Assembly (NCBI RefSeq): GCF_943372915.1
Contig: NZ_CALSAN010000009.1
Location: 62,001-126,000 of the forward strand
Direction: 5' to 3'
Source: Ferrovibrio terrae_A
GTDB lineage: Bacteria; Pseudomonadota; Alphaproteobacteria; Ferrovibrionales; Ferrovibrionaceae
Length of the DNA: 64,000 nucleotides
Position 1 is the first letter of the stretch. Every line of letters begins with the position of its first letter. The position numbers and the translations under genes were made by a program. Below are positions 26,876 through 35,556 of this stretch, piece by piece. The notes under the pieces are model-generated. The model was not told the origin of the DNA. It was given only the letters and a program-made list of their open reading frames with translations, and did not search any database.

Positions 26876-27319
26876 ATGTTGGCTTCGGTAATGGCGGGGG
26901 ATGAAGATTATGCTGGCGATATCTCGACGACCGAAGCCTGGAACCAGCTGGCGACCGATCCCGACGCGCTGCTGATCGACGTTCGTACCCAACCTGAATG
27001 GAGCTTCGTCGGTTCGCCGGATCTCGGCAAACTCGGCAAGCGTCCCTTATTCGTATCGTGGCAAGTGTATCCTGAGATGAGTGTTAACCCCCGTTTTGCT
27101 GACGAACTGCGCGGCCAGGGCATCAAGCCCGGCCAGGCGCTGTATTTCATCTGCCGTTCGGGTGCCCGCTCGCGTGCCGCCGCCAAGGCGATGACGGCCG
27201 CTGGTCTGGGGCCCTGTTATAATGTCGCTGGCGGCTTCGAGGGTGACCTCGATGCCGAAAAGCACCGTGGACGATTGAGCGGCTGGAAGTCTGCCGGTCT
27301 CGCCTGGATTCAGAGCTGA
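26876..27319 (+). CDS. Rhodanese-like domain protein
   Basis: 147-aa single rhodanese domain with the active-site loop ICRSGARSRAAAKAM (catalytic Cys near residue 97) and LLIDVRTQPEWSFVG early on. ATG 26876 has GAGG seven bases upstream; an in-frame GTG at 26858 is less likely. Sulfur-transfer substrate unknown. It ends 8 bp before dnaA, so the two are probably co-transcribed. Confidence 0.88.
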   Translation: MLASVMAGDEDYAGDISTTEAWNQLATDPDALLIDVRTQPEWSFVGSPDLGKLGKRPLFVSWQVYPEMSVNPRFADELRGQGIKPGQALYFICRSGARSRAAAKAMTAAGLGPCYNVAGGFEGDLDAEKHRGRLSGWKSAGLAWIQS

Positions 27320-27327
27320 GGTCGGAT

Positions 27328-28851
27328 ATGGTCAAGTCGTCGCAACCGCAGCCGCAATCTGTCTCCATGTCCGAATTGTCGGACAATCAACCGGCCGGCA
27401 TTCCGGGTGAACCGCTGGACGTGCAATGGCAGCGCGTCCGTGCCCGCCTGCGCGTGTCGTTTGGCGATGCCGCCTTCAATTCCTGGCTCAAGCCTCTGGC
27501 TTTGGCCGATGAGGGCCTGGCCAAGGATGGCGATGTTCATCTGGCCGTGCCGACCCGTTTCATGCGCGACTGGGTCGCCAATCATTACAGCGAACGCCTG
27601 CGTGAAATCTGGCGCCTGGAAAATGCCGATGTCCGCCGGGTCATCATCCATGTCCGCCCGACCGGCGCCACCCAGCCGCCGCAGGCGAGCAAGGCGATGG
27701 CCGCATCTGCTCCGTCGGCCGATCATGGCGCGCCGTCGCCGCTGACCGGTCGTCCGGTTTCGATCAATGCGACGCCGGCCCGTCCGGCCCTGCAGGTGCG
27801 CGACATGGACGATGTCGAGCGCGAACTCTCCGCGCCGCTCGATCCGCGCTTCACCTTCGACAGCTTCATCACCGGCAAATCCAACGAGCTGGCCCGTGCC
27901 GCCGCGCTGCGCGTGGCCGAAAGCCCGACGGTGACCTACAACCCGCTGTTCCTCTATGGCGGCGTCGGTCTGGGCAAGACCCATCTGATGCATGCGATCG
28001 GCTGGCATATCCGCCAGCGCTTCCCGGAGCGCCGGGTGGTGTATCTCTCGGCCGAGAAGTTCATGTACCAGTTCATCCGTGCCCTGCGTTTCAAGGACAC
28101 GATGGCCTTCAAGGAGCAGTTCCGCTCGGTCGACGTGCTGATGATCGACGACATCCAGTTCATCGCCGGCAAGGAAAGCACCCAGGAAGAGTTCTTCCAC
28201 ACCTTCAACGCGCTGTGCGACCAGAACCGCCAGATCATCGTCTCTGGCGATCGCTCGCCGTCGGATCTGGAAGGCATCGAGGAGCGCATGCGCTCGCGCC
28301 TGGGCTGGGGCCTGGTCGCCGATATCCATCCGACCGACTTCGAGCTGCGGCTTTCGATCCTGCAGGCCAAGGCCGAGAAGAATGGCCTGACCAACATTCC
28401 GCAGGATGTGCTGGAATTCCTCGCCCGTCGCATCACGTCGAATGTGCGTGAGCTGGAAGGCGCCCTGAACCGCATCTCTGCCTATGCCAGCCTGGTCGGC
28501 AAGCCGGTCACCGTCACCTCGGCGCAGGAAGTGCTGCAGGATCTGCTGCGCGCCAACGACCGCAAGGTGACGATCGAGGAAATCCAGAAGCGCGTGGCCG
28601 AGCATTACTCGATCCGCTTCGCCGACATGCATTCGCCGCGCCGGGCGCGAGCCGTGGCGCGTCCGCGCCAGGTGGCGATGTATCTCGCCAAGCAGCTGAC
28701 GTCGCGCTCCTTGCCGGAAATCGGCCGCAAATTCGGCGGTCGCGACCACACCACGGTGATGCACGCCGTGCGCAAGATCGAGGAGCTGCGCGAGATCGAT
28801 GCCGCCTTCGCGGAAGACATCGATTTGCTGCGCCGCAAACTGGAAAGTTGA
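27328..28851 (+). CDS. dnaA: Chromosomal replication initiator DnaA
   Basis: 507-aa initiator that binds DnaA boxes and opens the origin. Domain I is at residues about 30-115 (VRARLRVSFGDAAFNSWLKPL), then a variable linker. The AAA+ domain has Walker A GGVGLGKTHLMHAIG and Walker B VLMIDDIQFI. The C-terminal DNA-binding domain carries the signature GGRDHTTVMHAVRKIEEL. A second possible start is ATG 27367. The stop lies within an AT-rich inverted repeat. Confidence 0.98.
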   Translation: MVKSSQPQPQSVSMSELSDNQPAGIPGEPLDVQWQRVRARLRVSFGDAAFNSWLKPLALADEGLAKDGDVHLAVPTRFMRDWVANHYSERLREIWRLENADVRRVIIHVRPTGATQPPQASKAMAASAPSADHGAPSPLTGRPVSINATPARPALQVRDMDDVERELSAPLDPRFTFDSFITGKSNELARAAALRVAESPTVTYNPLFLYGGVGLGKTHLMHAIGWHIRQRFPERRVVYLSAEKFMYQFIRALRFKDTMAFKEQFRSVDVLMIDDIQFIAGKESTQEEFFHTFNALCDQNRQIIVSGDRSPSDLEGIEERMRSRLGWGLVADIHPTDFELRLSILQAKAEKNGLTNIPQDVLEFLARRITSNVRELEGALNRISAYASLVGKPVTVTSAQEVLQDLLRANDRKVTIEEIQKRVAEHYSIRFADMHSPRRARAVARPRQVAMYLAKQLTSRSLPEIGRKFGGRDHTTVMHAVRKIEELREIDAAFAEDIDLLRRKLES

Positions 28852-28869
28852 GTTTTAAAAAAAACTCAA
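28848..28869. repeat. AT-rich inverted repeat across the dnaA stop codon
   Basis: TTGAGTTTT, four A residues, then AAAACTCAA: a perfect 9-bp inverted repeat that contains the dnaA TGA. It could be a weak terminator or attenuator between dnaA and dnaN. No T-run follows. Confidence 0.6.
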
Positions 28870-28895
28870 TAAAATCATATAGTTAAAATTAACGA

Positions 28896-28917
28896 GGGCT
28901 CGCCACAAGGCGGGCCC
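28896..28917. terminator. GC-rich hairpin between dnaA and dnaN
   Basis: GGGCTCGCC pairs with GGCGGGCCC (one G-U) around ACAA. There is no T-run behind it, so it may be an mRNA-processing or stability hairpin and not a terminator. Confidence 0.45.
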
Positions 28918-29042
28918 TTCGCATATGCAAAAACGACCCCGGAAGGGGGCAAATCCCTCGCGTACAAAAGGGGGCTTTGATATACTTAACGGACTCGGCA
29001 GCTCCTGCCGCAAACCAACAAAAACATGACCGGTTTCCAACC

Positions 29043-30161
29043 ATGAAACTCACCATCGAGCGTGCCGTTCTGCTGACCGCCCTGAGCCATGTCCAGAGCG
29101 TGGTGGAGCGTCGCAACACGATCCCGATCCTGTCGAACGTGCTGCTGGAAGCCGATGGCGACAAGCTGGCATTGACCGCCACCGACCTCGACATCGCGGT
29201 GGTCGAGAAGCTGCCGGCCAAGGTGTCGAAGCCCGGCGCCACCACGGTGGCCGCGCATACCTTCTACGACATCGTGCGCAAGCTGCCCGAGGGTGCCGAG
29301 GTGGAACTCACCTTCACGGCGGCCGAACAGCGCCTCGATCTGCGCGCCGGCCGCTCCAGCTTCAAGCTGAGCTGCCTGCCGAAGGAAGATTTCCCGGTGA
29401 TGGCCGCCGGCGAGCTGCCGCACAGCTTCACGCTGCCGGCCGACCAGCTGCGCCGCCTGATCGACAAGACGCGCTTTGCCATCTCGACCGAAGAGACCCG
29501 CTACTATCTCAACGGCATCTATGTGCATGCGGCCTCCAGTGCCGGCGTGCCGATGCTGCGTGCGGTCGCCACCGATGGCCATCGTCTGGCCCGCGTGGAA
29601 TCGCCGCTGCCGGCCGGTGCTGCCGGCATGCCCGGCGTGATCGTGCCGCGCAAGACCGTGGGCGAGCTGCGCAAGCTGCTGGAAGGCGGCTCGAGCGAGG
29701 CCCGCATCGAGCTGAGCGATACCAAGATCCGTTTCGCGATTGGCGATCTGGTGCTGGTGTCGAAGCTGATCGATGGTGCCTTCCCCGAATACGAGCGCGT
29801 GATTCCGCGCGACAATGACAAGGTGATGGAAGTCGACAGCAAGGCCTTTGCCGCCGCCGTCGACCGCGTCGCCACCATCTCGACCGAGAAGAGCCGCGCG
29901 GTGAAGATGTCGCTGAAGCCCGAGGGTATCGAGCTGTCGGCCACCAGCCCCGACCAGGGCTCGGCATCCGAACAGCTGACGGCGGCCTACAGCTCGGCAC
30001 CGATCGAAGTGGGCTACAATTCGCGCTACCTGCTCGACATTGCCGGGCAGATCGAAGGCGAGAATGCCCGCTTCCTGCTGGCTGATGCACTGGCTCCCAC
30101 CGTTGTGCGCGACCCGAGCGACGACGGTGCGCTCTATGTGCTGATGCCGATGCGAGTCTGA
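29043..30161 (+). CDS. dnaN: DNA polymerase III beta subunit (sliding clamp)
   Basis: 372-aa ring-forming clamp tethering the replicative polymerase. MKLTIERAVLLTALSHVQSVVERRNTIPILSNVLLEA at the start and the C-terminal YVLMPMRV are characteristic; three clamp folds fit the length. ATG 29043 is used; the frame stays open 66 bp upstream. The stop lies 1 bp before the recF start codon. Confidence 0.98.
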   Translation: MKLTIERAVLLTALSHVQSVVERRNTIPILSNVLLEADGDKLALTATDLDIAVVEKLPAKVSKPGATTVAAHTFYDIVRKLPEGAEVELTFTAAEQRLDLRAGRSSFKLSCLPKEDFPVMAAGELPHSFTLPADQLRRLIDKTRFAISTEETRYYLNGIYVHAASSAGVPMLRAVATDGHRLARVESPLPAGAAGMPGVIVPRKTVGELRKLLEGGSSEARIELSDTKIRFAIGDLVLVSKLIDGAFPEYERVIPRDNDKVMEVDSKAFAAAVDRVATISTEKSRAVKMSLKPEGIELSATSPDQGSASEQLTAAYSSAPIEVGYNSRYLLDIAGQIEGENARFLLADALAPTVVRDPSDDGALYVLMPMRV

Positions 30162-30162
30162 G

Positions 30163-31362
30163 TTGCTGCGCAGCGCGGCGCGGGTTGCGGAACAGTCGTA
30201 TGAGGGCACGACAGCAGGCGGCACCGCCGTCCTGTCGCTCAATTTGCGCGACTTTCGCAATTACGCCGAGCTGCATCTGCGCCTGACTGGCGGGCCGGTG
30301 GTGCTGACCGGGCCCAACGGGGCCGGCAAGACCAATATCCTGGAGGCGCTGTCCTTCCTCAGCCCCGGCCGCGGCCTGCGCCGCGCGAAGCTTTCCGATG
30401 TCAGCCGCAGCGATTGCGGCAGCGCGGGCTGGGTGGCACAGGCGGAACTCGCCAGCATGGTGGGCCCGGTGGCGATTGGCACCGGCTTGGCCGAAGGCGG
30501 CGAAGACGATGGTTCGGAACGTCGCGTCGTGCGCATCAATGGCGAGGCGGCGCCCAGCGCCAACGGGCTGGTCGAGTATCTGGATGTGGTGTGGCTGACG
30601 CCGCAGATGGACCGTCTGTTCGTCGAGGGTCTGTCCACGCGGCGGCGCTTCATGGACCGGCTGGTCTATGGCCTGGATGGCGGTCATGCCCGCCAGGTGG
30701 CGGCCTATGAGAAGGCGATGCGCGAACGCAACCGCCTGCTGAAATTTGGCGGTGCCGACCCGGCCTGGCTGGCGGCGCTGGAAAGCCAGATGGCCGAGCA
30801 TGGCGTGGCCGTGGCGGCCGCGCGGCGCGACGGCCTTGCCCGCATCGAGGCCGGCATGGCGCTGGCCACCGGCCCGTTTCCGCGGGCAAGGCTGGCGGCG
30901 CAGGGGCCGGTCGAAACCTGGCTGGCCGATATGCCGGCGCTGGCGGCGGAAGAGAAACTGCGGACGCTGCTGGCCGACCGGCGCGGCATCGACCGCGACG
31001 CGGGGGCGGCCACCGAAGGCCCGCATCGCAGCGACATGGCGGTGTGGCATGCCGACAAGGACCAGCCGGCCGCACAGTGTTCGACCGGCGAGCAGAAGGC
31101 GCTGCTGATTGCCATCACGCTGGCGAATGCACGCCTGATCCGCGCCCGTCGCGCCATGGCGCCGCTGATGCTGCTGGACGAAGTGTCGGCGCATCTGGAT
31201 GGCCGCCGCCGCGCGGCCTTGTATGAGGAGCTGCTCAGCATAGGCGGGCAGGTCTGGTTGACCGGTACGGATGAAGACCTGTTTGAAGGTCTGTCCGGCC
31301 GGGCGGAATTTTTCACGGTGACCGATGGCGTGGTGACGCCGCGGGCCGCCGTATCATGCTGA
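30163..31362 (+). CDS. recF: DNA replication and repair protein RecF
   Basis: SMC-like ATPase loading RecA at gaps. 399 aa: Walker A GPNGAGKTNILEALSFLSPGRGLR, signature motif QCSTGEQKALLIAI and Walker B MLLDEVSAHLD. The first candidate start is TTG 30163, directly after dnaN; residues 1-24 are not typical, so initiation may be slightly later. Twenty-three bp before gyrB. Confidence 0.96.
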   Translation: MLRSAARVAEQSYEGTTAGGTAVLSLNLRDFRNYAELHLRLTGGPVVLTGPNGAGKTNILEALSFLSPGRGLRRAKLSDVSRSDCGSAGWVAQAELASMVGPVAIGTGLAEGGEDDGSERRVVRINGEAAPSANGLVEYLDVVWLTPQMDRLFVEGLSTRRRFMDRLVYGLDGGHARQVAAYEKAMRERNRLLKFGGADPAWLAALESQMAEHGVAVAAARRDGLARIEAGMALATGPFPRARLAAQGPVETWLADMPALAAEEKLRTLLADRRGIDRDAGAATEGPHRSDMAVWHADKDQPAAQCSTGEQKALLIAITLANARLIRARRAMAPLMLLDEVSAHLDGRRRAALYEELLSIGGQVWLTGTDEDLFEGLSGRAEFFTVTDGVVTPRAAVSC

Positions 31363-31385
31363 TTGGCAGTTGAGGTTACAGGACG

Positions 31386-33815
31386 ATGAGCGAAGCAGTG
31401 AATCCGCAGGGCAATGAAGGCAACGGCGAGAATTACGATTCCTCCGCCATCAAGGTGCTGAAGGGCCTGGATGCGGTGCGCAAGCGCCCGGGCATGTATA
31501 TCGGCGACACCGATGACGGCACCGGCCTGCATCACATGGTTTACGAAGTGGTCGACAACGCCATCGACGAGGCGCTGGCCGGCTATTGCGACGAGGCCTA
31601 TGTCGGCCTCAATCCCGATGGTTCGGTTACGGTGCGCGACAACGGCCGCGGCATTCCGGTCGATATCCATCCGGAAGAAGGCGTGTCGGCGGCCGAGGTC
31701 ATCATGACCCAGCTGCATGCCGGCGGTAAGTTCGACCAGAATTCCTACAAGGTGTCGGGCGGCCTGCACGGTGTCGGCGTCTCGGTGGTCAACGCGCTGT
31801 CGGTGACGCTCGACCTGCGCATCTGGCGTGGCGGCAAGGCCTATCACATGCGGTTTGCCCATGGCGAACCGGTGGCGCCGCTGGCCGAGGTCGGCCCCGC
31901 CGATGGCAAGCGCGGCACGGAAGTGACCTTCCTGCCGTCGTCGGAAACCTTCACCAAGACCGAGTTCGATTTCGCCACGCTGGAGCATCGCCTGCGCGAG
32001 CTGGCCTTCCTCAACAACGGCGTGAAGATCGTGCTGGAAGACATGCGCGGCGTCGAGCCCAAGCGGGTCGAACTGCGCTACGAGGGCGGCGTCGAGGCTT
32101 TCGTCGCCTACCTGGATCGCAACAAGACGCCGCTGCACAAGCCGCCGATCGCCATCCGTGGCGAGCGCGAGGGCATCAGCATCGAAGTGGCGCTGGAATG
32201 GAACGACGGCTATCACGAGACGATGCTGTGTTTCACCAACAACATCCCGCAGCGCGATGGCGGCACGCATCTGGCGGGCTTCCGTGGCGCGCTGACCCGC
32301 TGCATCAACAACTACGCCACCGAAACCGGCGTGTTGAAGAAGGAAAAGGTCTCGATCACCGGCGAAGACGCGCGCGAAGGCCTGACCTGCGTGCTGTCGG
32401 TGAAGGTGCCGGATCCGAAATTCTCGTCACAGACCAAGGACAAGCTGGTGTCCTCGGAAGTGCGGCCGGTGGTGGAGGGCATGGTCACCGACCTGCTGGC
32501 CAACTGGCTGGAGGAGCATCCATCCGATGCGCGCCAGATCATCGGCAAGGTGGTGGAGGCCGCCGCCGCCCGCGAAGCCGCGCGCAAGGCGCGCGAACTG
32601 ACGCGGCGCAAGGGCGCGCTGGATATCTCCTCGCTGCCGGGCAAGCTGGCGGATTGCCAGGAACGCGATCCGGCCAAGGCTGAACTCTTCCTCGTCGAGG
32701 GTGACTCGGCGGGTGGCTCGGCCAAGCAGGGGCGCAACCGCGCCAACCAGGCGGTACTGCCGCTGCGCGGCAAAATTCTGAATGTCGAGCGTGCGCGGTT
32801 TGACAAGATGCTGTCGTCGCAGGAAATCGGCACGCTGATCACCGCGCTGGGCACCGGCATCGGCCATGACGATTTCGACCTGGCCAAGCTGCGCTACCAC
32901 AAGATCATCATCATGACCGACGCGGATGTGGACGGCGCTCATATCCGCACGCTGCTGCTCACCTTCTTCTTCCGCCAGATGAAGCCGCTGATCGATGCCG
33001 GCCATCTCTATATCGCCCAGCCGCCGCTCTACAAGATCAAGCGCGGCCAGTCGGAGCGCTACTTGAAGGACGAGGCGGCACTCGAAGATTTCCTCATCAA
33101 TGAAGGCATGGAGGGCGCCGTGCTGCAGTTGCATGACGGCAGCCAGCGTGCCGGCGACGATCTCAAGATCCTGCTCGATCATGCCCGTATGGCTCGCTCG
33201 CTGCTGACCGCGATCGGCAAGCGCTATAATCCGTGGATTGTCGAACAGGCGGCCATCCTGGGCATGCTGCAGGCCGATATCGTTACCGACCCGGCCAAGG
33301 CGGAGGCACTCGCCAACCGGCTGAACCAGATGACGCCGGACCTGGAGCGCGGCTGGGTGGCCGAAGCCGCCGGGGACGGCACTTTGGTGGTCAAACGCGC
33401 GCTACGCGGCTATACCGAAAGCTATGTGCTGGACGGCCAGCTGTTCCGTTCGGCCGAGGCGCGCAAGCTGAACGAGATGGCCGGCGAGTTGCAGGCCACC
33501 TACATGCAGGCGGCCGAACTGCGCCGCAAGGATGAAAAACATCCGCTGCGCGGCCCGATTGATCTGCTGGAGCGTGTACAGGCCACCGGCAAGCGCGGCA
33601 TCACCATGCAGCGCTACAAGGGTCTGGGCGAGATGAATCCCGAGCAGCTGTGGGAGACCACGCTGGACACCGAGGCACGCAGCCTGCTGCAGGTCAAGGT
33701 CGACCATGCCGAGGATGCCGACAACGTGTTTGAGACCCTGATGGGGGATGTCGTCGAGCCGCGCCGTGATTTCATTCAGGGCAATGCGCTGAACGTGGTG
33801 AATCTCGATATCTGA
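31386..33815 (+). CDS. gyrB: DNA gyrase subunit B
   Basis: 809-aa ATPase subunit of gyrase. GHKL ATP site: VVDNAIDEALAGYCD and GLHGVGVSVVNALS. The Toprim domain has FLVEGDSAGGSAKQGRNR and MTDADVDGAHIRTLLLTFFFR, and the C-terminal end YKGLGEMNPEQLWETT is present. Closes the dnaA-dnaN-recF-gyrB cluster and is the last clearly core gene before the accessory region. Confidence 0.99.
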   Translation: MSEAVNPQGNEGNGENYDSSAIKVLKGLDAVRKRPGMYIGDTDDGTGLHHMVYEVVDNAIDEALAGYCDEAYVGLNPDGSVTVRDNGRGIPVDIHPEEGVSAAEVIMTQLHAGGKFDQNSYKVSGGLHGVGVSVVNALSVTLDLRIWRGGKAYHMRFAHGEPVAPLAEVGPADGKRGTEVTFLPSSETFTKTEFDFATLEHRLRELAFLNNGVKIVLEDMRGVEPKRVELRYEGGVEAFVAYLDRNKTPLHKPPIAIRGEREGISIEVALEWNDGYHETMLCFTNNIPQRDGGTHLAGFRGALTRCINNYATETGVLKKEKVSITGEDAREGLTCVLSVKVPDPKFSSQTKDKLVSSEVRPVVEGMVTDLLANWLEEHPSDARQIIGKVVEAAAAREAARKARELTRRKGALDISSLPGKLADCQERDPAKAELFLVEGDSAGGSAKQGRNRANQAVLPLRGKILNVERARFDKMLSSQEIGTLITALGTGIGHDDFDLAKLRYHKIIIMTDADVDGAHIRTLLLTFFFRQMKPLIDAGHLYIAQPPLYKIKRGQSERYLKDEAALEDFLINEGMEGAVLQLHDGSQRAGDDLKILLDHARMARSLLTAIGKRYNPWIVEQAAILGMLQADIVTDPAKAEALANRLNQMTPDLERGWVAEAAGDGTLVVKRALRGYTESYVLDGQLFRSAEARKLNEMAGELQATYMQAAELRRKDEKHPLRGPIDLLERVQATGKRGITMQRYKGLGEMNPEQLWETTLDTEARSLLQVKVDHAEDADNVFETLMGDVVEPRRDFIQGNALNVVNLDI

Positions 33816-33837
33816 TTTTTGTGCTAAGTGCCACGAT

Positions 33838-33873
33838 AGTTGTCCGGTTTTGTCAGTAGCTGTCCGATTTTTT
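33838..33873. repeat. Short tandem repeat after gyrB
   Basis: The motif AGYTGTCCGRTTTT occurs at 33838 and again at 33858, a 20-bp period, just where core genes give way to accessory ones. It may mark an insertion boundary or be chance. Confidence 0.4.
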
Positions 33874-33978
33874 CGGCGGTTTACTGGAAAAAAAGGTATC
33901 TTGGCTATCCTGGCGTCAAAAATCGGTACTTTGGCGCACATTTCCGTCTAGCCATTTTTCCGTATTAGACGCGCATCC

Positions 33979-34422
33979 TTGCATTCGCCCTCCCCCCATC
34001 CTTGGGAACACTCCCCCCAAGGACACCGCCCATGGTACCAAGCTGAACACTATCTACTCCTCGCCAGCCCGGAGACCCCTGGTGTGCCTATAGAGTGCCT
34101 TCGGCTGCCCATGGCTGAGGGTGAAATCCAGGACGCCCTGGATGCAGTCATAGACGCCTGTGAGGCGGAGGCTGGATGGTCGGGCATCCTGGTTCTGGGC
34201 GCGGTGGTCCCGGTGGTCTCCGACGGCCGACCTGAGCCAAAGCTGGTTGCCGCTATCGGCTGGCTGGCTACCCAGGGCCGGTACCGCCCAATCGAGATGT
34301 TCGATTACGGCAGAACGACGGATCTAGGACCCATTGTCGAGATGCTGACCGGCTTCCAGGCGATGTTGCCGGACGCTGAAGCTCCCAGCGGCTATACGGG
34401 CGGCTTTAAGCTGCGGCATTGA
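33979..34422 (+). CDS. Hypothetical protein
   Basis: An up to 147-aa frame from TTG 33979 with no good ribosome site; ATG 34111 would give 103 aa. The sequence has an acidic helix (EIQDALDAVIDACEAEAG) and an alternating hydrophobic middle. No family recognised. The codon choice is coding-like but not decisive, and the gene stands alone. Confidence 0.45.
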   Translation: MHSPSPHPWEHSPQGHRPWYQAEHYLLLASPETPGVPIECLRLPMAEGEIQDALDAVIDACEAEAGWSGILVLGAVVPVVSDGRPEPKLVAAIGWLATQGRYRPIEMFDYGRTTDLGPIVEMLTGFQAMLPDAEAPSGYTGGFKLRH

Positions 34423-34511
34423 CCCGTACCGGAGTGCTGTCTGGTTTGGCCGCGACTCGCCCGGCGGCATGTAGCTGGAATAAGGCGGACTGAACTTGTG
34501 AGGCGGCTGCT

Positions 34512-35543
34512 TCAATCAGTCTTTCTGCGGAGCTTGTAGTCCTTTTCCACAATTCCGATGGCGCTGTTCGCGTTCACCATTGCCGGTCGTATCCAGATAG
34601 TCCGGGTCTCCAAGCGCCTCAGATGCCCGCGCCGAAGATGCATCCGTGGCGCTGCATGAGTGCCTCCAAAATTGCTGTCATCGCCCCCGAACCTCTTTTC
34701 CGAAAGCTGAAGGACTTTGTAGGAAAAGAATGGCTGCAAACCTTTGGCAACTCGTTTCTTGTTGAGTGCTATAGGCGCTTCGATTTCACCAGTTTCGATA
34801 TTCGCACAGTTCAGGACACTGCAAGCTTGGATAAGCATCATCGTTTCGTCGCGTGTCTCCATCAGGATATCGGCGAATGCTCGGTCGCTTGAGCCGTAGG
34901 CCTGGACTGAGCGCTCGAACACTTCAGGAAGTAGGAAAAACGGTTCAGATCTGTATTGCTTTGCCCCCTTTTCCTGCGCCAATCCTGATTTTATGACCGC
35001 TTCATTCGCTATTCGGCTTGCTGGAAGCGCATTCTCCAAATCCAGCTTAATCACTTTGTTGTCGTACGGTACGAAGCACCCCCCAACGGACGGAACCCAG
35101 CGATTGAAGCTTGGCACCCAAAATATCGAATAGACGAATATTCCTCCTTTAGGGAATGACTTATGAATCTTGTCCAATCTGGGAAGCGGTTCATAGTCGG
35201 AAGTTGATTCCCAGCAAAGTGCAATTCTCTTCGTAGCTGGCACCTGCTTCACGTCCCCGACTGAAATGATGTCCCCTTCACCGTGCCATGGGGCTTCGAA
35301 AATTGTGCAAGGGAATGGAAGTTTGATGAGGTCTAGGTGCGTCTGACCAAGCTCGGTGGGGTCGAGCAACTCACATTTGTTCGGCAGCAAAAACTTAACG
35401 CCGTCTTGAAGCATCCCGATTACGTTGTGCAATGCTTGATAGCTGGCGGGAGCCCAGGACGACAGATCGTCCGCAAATTGCTTTAGTCCCTCGATTGCGT
35501 GCGCGGAATAATTTACGGGCTCCACAGTGATTCCCCATTCCAA
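34512..35543 (-). CDS. Hypothetical protein with C-terminal HLRRGHLRRL motif
   Basis: 343-aa soluble protein of unknown function. Its C-terminus (about residues 300-325) reads HLRRGHLRRLETRTIWIRP, a basic motif I associate with uncharacterised phage and mobile-element proteins. The rest, including FPCTIFEAPWHGEGD and ILMETRDETMMLIQACSVLNCANIE, fits no family I know. Lower GC than the core. It lies 13 bp downstream of the large nuclease-like gene on the same strand and may be its partner. Confidence 0.7.
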   Translation of the reverse strand: MEWGITVEPVNYSAHAIEGLKQFADDLSSWAPASYQALHNVIGMLQDGVKFLLPNKCELLDPTELGQTHLDLIKLPFPCTIFEAPWHGEGDIISVGDVKQVPATKRIALCWESTSDYEPLPRLDKIHKSFPKGGIFVYSIFWVPSFNRWVPSVGGCFVPYDNKVIKLDLENALPASRIANEAVIKSGLAQEKGAKQYRSEPFFLLPEVFERSVQAYGSSDRAFADILMETRDETMMLIQACSVLNCANIETGEIEAPIALNKKRVAKGLQPFFSYKVLQLSEKRFGGDDSNFGGTHAAPRMHLRRGHLRRLETRTIWIRPAMVNANSAIGIVEKDYKLRRKTD

Positions 35544-35556
35544 ATTGCATTAGTTT

